Made by a program: the position numbers and the translations under genes. 64,000 bases of DNA from Phoronis australis (Eukaryota; Phoronida; Phoronidae). Location: positions 248,001 to 312,000 of the forward strand of contig NMRA01000299.1 in the NCBI GenBank assembly GCA_002633005.1, in the 5' to 3' direction. The notes under the pieces are model-generated. The model searched no databases. It was not told the origin of the DNA and saw nothing but the letters and a program-made list of their open reading frames with translations. Numbering within the stretch: the stretch's first letter is position 1; the number at the start of each line of letters is the position of its first letter. Of the stretch, positions 56,721 through 64,000 are shown one piece after another.

Positions 56721-56788
56721 AGCTTAGCCCAAACTCCTAAGAGCAATTGATTTCTCATCAATCTGGCGACATATTGTAGGTTACTCAC

Positions 56789-56815
56789 TCTTCGAACTCA
56801 TCTTCTGATACAAGT
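56789..56815 (-). CDS. Host gene microexon (27 bases, EDEF type)
   Basis: Acceptor TTTGCTTTCAG, donor GTGAGTAACC. Phase 2 gives LVSEDEFE with a split codon; phase 0 reaches a stop. Upstream intron text (CTGAAAGCAAACATAGAACA, then AGAAGTAGTAA) matches that of the microexons at 49186 and 46724, which defines cassette class Y. Confidence 0.78.
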
Positions 56816-57222
56816 CTGAAAGCAAACATAGAACAAGAAGTAGTAATTTGCATGTTACTTGACTGTTTTGACAATGTGAGGATCCCAACTGTTCCTATAA
56901 AAATACAGTACTTAAACTTACACTTCCAAACTTTCAAGTAATAGTTTACCACTCTCTTCATGATAATTTATATACAATGGCATCATCACAACATGGACTT
57001 CAAATCACAGGGTTTCTGATAAACTTGGTGTTTAGGCATGCTAAGAATGTCTCTCAGTCAAACAGAACAAATAATGTCCATGATGACATAAGGTTAAAGA
57101 CAGTTCTTGACTCCAGCCAGGAAATCCTAACATCATAAACTATTATGAGAGAAACAACCCATTTCCTAGGATATTTGAGATTCATGCACAATATTAAAGA
57201 TGATTTATTTAATTGTACCTAC

Positions 57223-57246
57223 CCCAGTGAATTATACGCCAACTCC
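57223..57246 (-). CDS. Host gene microexon (24 bases)
   Basis: Acceptor TCTGTTTTCAG, donor GTAGGTACAA. Phase 2 gives ELAYNSL with split codons; phase 0 ends in a stop at codon five. No clear sister in the window. It lies only 407 bases from 56815, the shortest intron of the array. Confidence 0.7.
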
Positions 57247-57780
57247 CTGAAAACAGAAGAATAACATCAAGATTACGTTTGGTTTAACCAGACTTAACCA
57301 TGTAAAAACAAGCTCTCCATCTCCCTCTGCCTTTCCCAGTCACTCTACACAAACAGCTAAATCTAAAAAATTAATAGACCATAAGGACACAAAATGCTTT
57401 GCCCAAAATGATCTGCTGAAGCACACCAACTTATAGAACCTGATCAAGAGCAATGATTGACCGTCTGTTCTTTCCAGCACCAGATACCATATTTGATTTT
57501 GATAAGGAGCAAGCTGAGGCCAATCTTACAAGAGTAAAAGTGGTCTCAATCAAAAGCCAGTTATTGCAATGGTCAATTAAAAGGCATTTTGAACCTGACT
57601 TCTGTAAAAAAATAACTTTTGGTTTACTCTACTTAGTTTATAATAACTAGACTCAACTTAGGGAGAACCTGTAAATTTGTTATTGCTTGCCACCATGCTC
57701 GGATAAGTCAACTTATTGAGTTTGTCAAGCCCAGAAATAACGTCCAAGTTGGGATCCATTTGAAACTAGTTTTTTAGTAA
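57247..57780. other. Intron sequence, nothing recognised
   Basis: A 65-codon plus-strand frame at 57453-57650 has no recognisable features. No repeat family. Confidence 0.45.
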
Positions 57781-57784
57781 GCAC

Positions 57785-58060
57785 CCGAATGGAAAGTGTT
57801 GAAATGCACCCACAACTGCACAAGAAATGCTATGCTAAAGCCTTGTAGACGTGTTTATTGGTTGCATAAAAATGGAAGTAGGTGGCACAGAATACATCGA
57901 CCCCGTTAAAAAATTGGAAGGCAAAGTCATCTCCATATACAAAAGATATTGCCAACTTAGATGAAAATCCACCCAGAAATTTAAAAAAATAAAATTATAT
58001 CTTCCAATTTTCACTATGATCCTTCAAGTGGTTTGACAAATAGAGAAGCAGATGCCAAAA
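57785..58060 (+). repeat. Three-beat repeat, 5'-end fragment
   Basis: Starts like full copies (AAAGTGTTGAAATGCACCCA at 57791) and has TAAAAATGGAAGTAGGTGGC near 57867, then breaks off just before the longer copy that starts at 58069. Confidence 0.7.
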
Positions 58061-58510
58061 AATATAACACAAGAGCAACGCAGAGCATTGAAATGCGCCC
58101 ACAATTGCACCGTATACGGTATCCTTCTAGGGTTGTTTATTGGTACCATAAAGTGGCCAGTAGAGGGCATATATGTAGTATGTTGTACTTTGCAAAATGG
58201 AAAGGCATGGTCATTGTCTCCTTAATAGGCTAGGGGCAAAATGTGAGTGATCTTCATAATACAAGCACATCCTATACATCAGTTGCTTAAAGCACCACAG
58301 AAACATAGAATTAAAAACAAATTTACCAACATACGAGATTAGCACAGCATTAGAATGCCAGAAACAAATTTCTACTTGGAACTTTTCCTTCATAGTCACG
58401 AAGCAACACAAAGTATACACCTGAAGACCTATGAAAATNATACACTTATTAAATTTCGTAAAGATCCTGCGAACGGTTTAGGAGATACAGCCATGGGCGC
58501 AAAAAAAAAC

Positions 58511-59647
58511 TGCCACTAGGAGGCGCCACAGTAATCAAAGTCATGGGAAATTCAGCATCAACCGTCCTCTTCAAAAACAGTAAAAATGGCCACTGGGTGT
58601 CGCAAACTAGGTCGAATCCATCCGAAAACGGGAGGATAGCGTCATCGCACTAATAGGTGCCTACATACCAAATTTCATGAAAATCCGTTAAAGACTTGTG
58701 AAGATAGAGGTAAACATAAAAAAATAAAATTGCCACTAGGGGGCACACTGGTAGGCGGATCCGTCCAAAAGTCGTCGTCTGTTGTTAACATCATATAAAT
58801 ACACTTATTAAATTTCGTAAAGATCCTGCGAACGGTTTAGGAGATATAGCCATAGGCGCAAAAAAAAACTGCCACTAGGAGGCGCCACAGTAGTCCAAAT
58901 CGTCTGAAAATCATTGTCAGCTGTCCTCATTATAGTTAGCACATACATGCCAATTTTCACAATCATCCTTTGAGCGGTTTGGTTGATAGAGGAGTTGACG
59001 CAAAAATACAGACTCGAAAACAGTAAAAATGGCCACTAGGTGCGCAAACTACGTTGAATCCATCCGAAAACGGGTGGATAGCGTCATCTCACTAATAGAT
59101 GCCTACATATTAAATTTCATGAATATTCCGTTAAGGACTTTTAAAGATACAAAGGTAAACATAAAAAAATAAAATTGCCACTAGGGGGCACACTGGTAGT
59201 CGGATCCGTAAAAATGTCGTCATCTTCCGTTGTTAACATCATATAAATATACTTACACAATTTCGTAAAGATCCTGTGAACGGTTTAGGAGATACAGCCA
59301 TAGGCGCAAAAAGAAAACAAAACTGCCACTAGGAGGCGCCTCAGTAGTTGAAATCGTCGGAAAATCATCTTCAACCGTCCTCTACATAGTAAGCATATAC
59401 ATGCCAACTTTCACAATCATCCTTTGAGCGGTTTGGTTGATAGAGGGGTGGACGCACAAAAAGACTCGAAAACACTAAAAATGGCCACTACGTGGCGCAA
59501 ACTATGTCGAATCCATCTGAAAACGGGAGGATAGCGTCATCTCACTAATAGGTGCCTACATACCAAATTTCATGAAAATCCGTTCAGGACTTTTGAAGAT
59601 ACAAAGGTAAGCATAAAAAACTAAAATTGCTACTAGGGGGCACACCG
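58511..59647 (+). promoter_or_regulatory. Nine CTCF-like core motifs in regular array
   Basis: The A-type core TGGCCACTAGGTGGCGC differs at only two positions from the commonly quoted CTCF consensus TGGCCACCAGGGGGCGC. The B (TGCCACTAGGGGGCAC) and C (TGCCACTAGGAGGCGC) types differ at a similar number. All point the same way. Binding is inference from motif resemblance only; the protein's motif in this species was not tested. Confidence 0.35.
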
Positions 59648-59754
59648 GTACTCTGATCCGTCGGAAAGTTTGCACATGCCGTCCCATTCATGAATGGAAC
59701 ATGTGCCAAATTTCATGAACGTATGTCAAAGGGTTTTGGACACAAAGCAGCGGG

Positions 59755-59825
59755 CCCCGGACGCCGGACGGACGCCGGACGGACGCCGGACGGACGCCGC
59801 CCGGACAGACGGACGGACGGACGGA
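59755..59825 (+). repeat. GGAC-type microsatellite in repeat 3' end
   Basis: Runs of CGGACGGACGCC and GGACGGACGGAC lie just before the terminal hairpin. Shorter versions are in the other complete copies. Confidence 0.9.
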
Positions 59826-59837
59826 GATGACGGCATA

Positions 59838-59867
59838 ATGCGTCCACATATAAATATGTGGGCGCAT
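59838..59867. other. Terminal hairpin of three-beat repeat
   Basis: ATGCGTCCACATAT, two A residues, then ATATGTGGGCGCAT: a 14-base stem with one G-T pair. Equivalent hairpins close the copies ending near 3455, 20288 and 46452. Confidence 0.85.
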
Positions 59868-59870
59868 AAA

Positions 59871-60196
59871 AAGTGGGGGATGGGCAATTACACAGTGGGC
59901 ACTAACACTGAAATCTGGAAAAAGCCGGAGGTGAGCGATTACCTGGACATTGGCGTTAAGAATAAGTATGGATGCCATTTGCTCTGGGGCAACATAACTT
60001 GACACAGGTGTATCAACTTACACCTACCTTATCGAGGTAGAGTAACTCATTCTAAGTAACTCGTATATGGCCTAGTTTATAGAAGATGCATTTGTCGCAG
60101 CTTCAATACTCATACAGAATTTTCACAGAAGCTCTCATCCAAAACTTCTGAAAAATTTTGTTATAAACTTGCTAATCAGAAACATCATTATCATAC
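59871..60196. other. Intron sequence, nothing recognised
   Basis: Between the repeat end and the microexon donor. The text GGGGGATGGGCAATTACACAGTGGGCACTAACACTG, read in pieces, has a faint likeness to the GGGCGGTTAA-type subterminal repeats at 15225, but no ends are seen. Confidence 0.4.
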
Positions 60197-60250
60197 CTGT
60201 TTTTAACAGTTTCACTTGCTTCCAATAAGGAAACTTTTTCCACATTTTGC
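60197..60250 (-). CDS. Host gene small exon (54 bases)
   Basis: Acceptor ACGTTTCAG, donor GTATGATAAT. The longest of the array. Phase 2 gives QNVEKVSLLEASETVKN with split codons; phase 0 reaches a stop at codon 13. It joins KKKAPS from 63523 and ELAYNSL at 57246. Confidence 0.74.
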
Positions 60251-60539
60251 CTGAAACGTATTCAAATAATCAACATGAGTGACGCAAACCGATAAACTCC
60301 ATAATAATATTACAATAAATGCAAATTAACTTCAACCAATGCTCATGCCGTCCTCTCAGTAGCAGGTGAGCTTGTTTACATGAGATACTAGGAACCAGGA
60401 GGAGTTGCCAATCGTTTCTTCAAATAGATACAGTAAGCTTGTTTTATTCCTGTTTGAGAGGGAGGACAAAGTTAAGATTTCGAATATGGCCCAACATGGA
60501 ATTTAATAAAATTGTCCTGAATTTCTTGTCATATCTAGT

Positions 60540-60860
60540 TCTTACTTGTGACACGTGCACAAACCAGGCTAAAATTTTGCAATATCTCTCAGGAGTTACA
60601 ACTAAAAATGTGTAACAAAATGAATCAGTTCTGATTGTAATGACATGTATGTAATCTTGAAAAAAGACGAATAGGTGATTGAACAATCGGGAAATTGGCC
60701 AATAGGTAATGCAATGGCGCCGAAAGCCGACTCAAAAGAGGCCACCACAATTTTAGGAGCAAAAGAATGGTAGAACGCCAATTGTTCGAACATCGGTAAC
60801 TAGTTAAGTTAACTCCAAGAAAAATTTTAGTTTTTAATGACATCATTAATTTTGGCAGCA
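60540..60860 (+). repeat. Dispersed repeat family R3, copy 4
   Basis: Has GTGACACGTGCACAAACCAG, CTAAAATTTTGCAATATCTC, AATGGCGCCGAAAGCCGACT and GGTAACTAGTTAAGTTAA, in the same order as the copies at 7500 and 43120. Confidence 0.68.
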
Positions 60861-61275
60861 ACAGGCCCGCAGAATTATAAACGCAATGGAGGAGGGAGTG
60901 AAAATATGCCAACTGACTGACGCCACCCAGGTTGTTGAGCTGACAGACTGACATCACCAAGGCCAGTATGAAATGGGCCAGTCTCCACCCATGTCTGCAA
61001 AAAATGGCCAACGAGAAAAAATAGAACACCTGCAATCTGAATAGAGGGCCGGTGAACTACCTGGGAGTCCAAAGCTGTGCCAAAACGGGTGCAGCGAAGG
61101 TCTGTTGGCGCATAAAAAGGAGGTCCTAGAACACTGTTTCAAAACTAATTTAACAATGAAGATTTTTGGATATGTCAAAGACTAATTCTCAGAACACAAA
61201 TAACAGAAATGTATGTGAAACTTACTTTGACTGAAAATGACAGAAACTAAAACACAAAACCAATCTTAAGCTCAT

Positions 61276-63233
61276 TTAAAGGAGAATGCCACCAAAAAGC
61301 AACCTAGTTTGTATCAATTTAGATCGAGTAGTTCCACTCGGTAGCAGCAAGTACAGCTCTTTTACCTGACACCTGACAGCAGACGGAGGTGTTGAAATTA
61401 ACCAGTGACGTCAGAGGTTCGAATGCAGTCTGTTCAGCAGTTCACAACACACTTACTGGTGTCAGCTAATCGCTTGAATTCATCGTTTTACACCAATAAA
61501 TTATCAAAATTCGATGTAAATCGCTTACAAACACATCGAGTTATTGAACAAACATGCTTTTTATTTCGCTATTATGGAATTTTAGGTATTTGAACGTACC
61601 GTAGCCTACAAAGTTCGGTAGGCCTAGTTACCAAGGTCAGTCACGGGAGTTTGGGGTCTGTTCAGTGATAAATTCAAATTATTCGTTCATCAAATACAGA
61701 CAGGAGAACATAGCTGTGTGTTGTAATTTTAGACTTGCAATTTTTTTCAGTTCTAAACACACAAAACGCTTGTTATCCCAGCCAGTGACTCGGAACCCAA
61801 TCAGGCCCATCGCGGCCGGACTGAAGACATCACGAACATAAACCATCAAAAGTTGGAAACTAAACTTCTAGTCACGAAAAGACTATACTAGTGAGCGAAA
61901 GAAAATGTGATTATTTTGGTGAATTAGTCGCGAAACTGCAAATCAACTTACTACCTCCTCGGGGGCCGCAACATCAGGTTATCCTTCCACAGAACCGTCA
62001 TGGCAAAAGTAGCACAGTAACTAAGATTCGAATAATGTATATTAATTTTTAATATGAATATCTAAATAAAGATTCCCCTAATGTCTGGACATAGGATATA
62101 AAATCATGTTATTGTTTCACAACAACCTTCTGTCAGCAAACACTGAATTAGCATGCACTCACATGGCCTCAATGCTTGGTCAATTAGTTTATGGCATCTA
62201 AAGCCGGTAACGCAGTGATTTATTCAATGCTGGCTTCTCAAAACATTTGCACTCACGAATGCTGCAAAGGCATTACAAATTGTATCTAATGAGACAGACT
62301 TTGTTTCAGGTTTATATAAGCATAGGTTAGGGTGAAAATAATTCATTTTGAAACAGAATGCACAATATATAAACGTCAACTTGACTACTCGCACTCCCTA
62401 CTTAGACGAGTGCCCAACGAAGACTTCACAGCTCGATTGCTAGGTTTCACAGGCTATCAGTTCGAACCCGAATACACTGATCAAGAAATAATAGAGAGGC
62501 TCCGTGAACGTGCACAGACAACGGAACACATGGATAGTTCCGAAAACTGTTTGAATGACTTGTCATGGTGTCAGTGAGCTAACTGCATGATAATGGAAAT
62601 GACTGACGTTTCCGTTTGATGCCACAAAATTCCGCAGGTGAAACGCCTTCTTCAGTAGAGAAGCGCAGATGTCTCACAGACCATCCTGATTTTGCACCGC
62701 ATCTAAACAGAGGTGTGCTTACAACAATTTTTAGAGAGTGAGAAAAAGAACTGGCGAAATCATCCTACACTCAGAGGACCAAACAGAAGCCTCACAAACG
62801 AGTCAGTCATCAAACAGGTTAACACGGCACCTCTCAGCGAGGTAAGATCGACCCTATACAAGGTGATGTGTATACAGACCGATTAAGACCATAAAAAACA
62901 CTATAGTCTTTTCGTGACTAGAAGTTTAGTTTCCAACTTTTGATGGTTTATGTTCGTGATGTCTTCAGTCCGGCCGCGATGGGCCTGATTGGGTTCCGAG
63001 TCACTGGCTGGGATAACAAGCGTTTTGTGTGTTTAGAACTGAAAAAAATTGCAAGTCTAAAATTACAACACACAGCTATGTTCTCCTGTCTGTATTTGAT
63101 GAACGAATAATTTGAATTTATCACTGAACAGACCCCNTAGTAAGTTGATTTGCAGTTTCGCGACTAATTCACCAAAATAATCACATTTTCTTTCGCTCAC
63201 TAGTTAATTAAATCGGGTGGCATTCTCCTTTAA
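61276..63233 (+). mobile_element. TTAA-flanked element with P2X7-like gene, copy B
   Basis: Begins TTAAAGGAGAATGCCACC and ends with its exact reverse complement. The left arm (61276-61955) aligns with the right arm of copy A. The right arm (62890-63233) is a rearranged inverted copy of part of the left arm: 61660-61880 recurs almost without change. The interior carries a decayed P2X7-like gene on the plus strand. An N at 63137 sits at the junction of two arm segments. Confidence 0.82.
62380..62760 (+). pseudogene. P2X7 C-terminal-like domain gene, decayed
   Basis: The first frame has FTGYQFEPEYTDQEIIERLR and runs to MDSSENCLNDLSWCQ, with a stop at 62575-62577. Past it, the same frame reads ANCMIMEMTDVSV, another stop, then CHKIPQV. 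The pattern WC-x-C-x-x-C-x-x-M-x-T-x(4)-C-C-x-x-I is the zinc-binding core of P2X7-like domains, and both stops are TGA where a cysteine codon is expected. After a frame change, CLTDHPDFAPHLNRGVL matches the next block (CIT.HP.F...CL...VL). The domain's cellular role outside P2X7 is unclear. Confidence 0.75.
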
Positions 63234-63522
63234 GCATACTGTTGTCAGGTCAGATCAAGAATCAAATTTGTGGAAATTTACACAAACTTTCTAGCTTAAA
63301 ATGGCAAATCTAATTGTGAAAAGAAAATACAAGGTCCAATTTAAATGAAAATACTTCACTGAAATCTCAGTGATGAGTAACAAATGACTTGAATTTATAA
63401 GAATAGAATTATGGTGCATTATATAAGAGAACACTGAGAGTGAGATCACCTATGTGGCCGTGAGGGAGTCAGCAGACTACTATGAATATAAGTGCTACAA
63501 TTCCTTTTATTACCACACTTAC

Positions 63523-63543
63523 TTTGAAGGAGCCTTCTTTTTC
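63523..63543 (-). CDS. Host gene microexon (21 bases, KAPxK type)
   Basis: Acceptor TTTTTTTGCAG, donor GTAAGTGTGG. Phase 2 gives KKKAPS and a split lysine completed at 60250. The exon resembles those at 51143 and 51648. It is the most 5' exon I can place; the gene must begin beyond 64000. Confidence 0.72.
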
Positions 63544-64000
63544 CTGCAAAAAAATTCGAAAAGATATTATATACAACCATAGCTGTTTGTCAGTCAATAT
63601 TTCTATTACTTCTGTCTAAGACCCAAAACAAAACAAACTTGACTCTGGTCTTAATGCCTCAACTCATTTTGAGACCTGTGCTCACTGTTTCAAACTGCTG
63701 ATCCGCATCTATTTCCGCTGAAGTCTTGTGTTTTAGCATTTTTTGAAAAGCTGTACCATAGTAAGTATCAAGGAATAGATGTAATGATCTGGCACAGGGT
63801 GAGTGAAGAAAACTGCATAATTCTTGCTCATCTCAGGTGGGCTTTCTTTTTTTGAAAAAGTGATCACCTAAAATACAGCAAACCAACAACTTAACTTTGC
63901 AAAAAAAAAACACAAACCACAACCAACAATGCCTGTTAGGTCATCCATACCACTGGAGTGTTTAAATAAATCCGTTTTTCAAATAATAACACTTGACATC
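63544..64000. other. Intron sequence, nothing recognised
   Basis: No further microexon with acceptor, donor and a length divisible by three could be found here. Confidence 0.5.

Larger units (their letters stand above)
58069..59870 (+). repeat. Three-beat repeat family, best-preserved long copy
   Basis: Starts ACAAGAGCAACGCAGAGCAT. Well-kept cores: 58511 (TGCCACTAGGAGGCGCC), 58587 (TGGCCACTGGGTGTCGC), 58731 (TGCCACTAGGGGGCACAC), 58870 (as 58511), 59030 (TGGCCACTAGGTGCGC), 59176 (as 58731), 59324 (as 58511), 59482 (TGGCCACTACGTGGCGCAAA) and 59628. Intervals from 58587 are 144, 139, 160, 146, 148, 158 and 146, a three-beat cycle of about 450 bases. It ends with GGACGGACGCC microsatellite (59755-59825) and the hairpin at 59838-59867. 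A segment 58200-58440 is foreign to the family and ends at an N (58439), a possible assembly join. Confidence 0.92.

Noticed and set aside
61205-61225. A possible five-base microexon (TCAAA) with good acceptor and donor text
   Set aside because: Length is not a multiple of three and would break the frame between 63523 and 60250; probably a chance match or a relic of a KAPxK cassette.

Overview
This is AT-rich, intron-dominated eukaryotic genomic DNA. A run of about 820 N (23845-24664) and single N at 58439 and 63137 mark it as a draft assembly. The mix of mobile elements (Penelope-like, DIRS-like, BEL/Pao, RTE- or CR1-like LINEs, and a TTAA-flanked element carrying P2X7-like and THAP domains) fits a marine invertebrate deuterostome such as a hemichordate, cephalochordate or echinoderm. 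That placement is inference; nothing here fixes the species.

Host gene: one gene on the minus strand appears to run through the whole window and past both edges. I can place 22 exons, 1,853 coding bases in all. They join in one open frame with matching phases from 63543 down to 1900. The 5' part (63543 to 33781) is eleven microexons of 15-54 bases, separated by introns of kilobases. It encodes a charged, probably disordered linker with recurring KAPxK-like and EDEF-like motifs. Next come a short linker exon (31465-31505), three exons with leucine-rich repeats (30031 to 28199), three exons that look like a degenerate Roc GTPase domain (23551 to 21191), and four exons of connecting and COR-like sequence (14576 to 1900). 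The best description is a ROCO-type (LRR-Roc-COR) protein whose nucleotide-binding motifs are lost. I give no gene symbol.

Introns: most of the window is mobile DNA. From left to right: a Penelope-like element with inverted termini (1-1142); an RTE/CR1-like LINE end (3853-4360); a small MITE (5889-6211); a 2.6 kb TIR element with GGGCGGTTAA-type subterminal repeats (15199-17788); a BEL/Pao fragment split by a repeat insertion (18650-20750); a Penelope RT relic (about 32480-33220); a LINE 3' end next to a splice donor (33340-33774); a 2.8 kb TIR element with GGTCGGCT subterminal repeats (34624-37420); a second Penelope element with inverted termini (38876-40325); two copies of a TTAA-flanked P2X7-like/THAP element (41085-42525 and 61276-63233); and two DIRS-like remnants (43870-44760 and about 52840-56280).

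The most abundant repeat is a family with an internal period of about 450 bases made of three sub-units of about 150 bases. Each sub-unit carries a CCACTAGGNGGCRC-type core that closely resembles the vertebrate CTCF consensus. The best copies are 2613-3460, 19002-20300, 44821-46460 and 58069-59870, with decayed copies elsewhere. All the cores I found lie on the plus strand, antisense to the host gene.

The two most interesting signals are the array of frame-neutral microexons, which visibly arose by duplication of exon-plus-intron cassettes, and the dispersed arrays of CTCF-like motifs in its introns.
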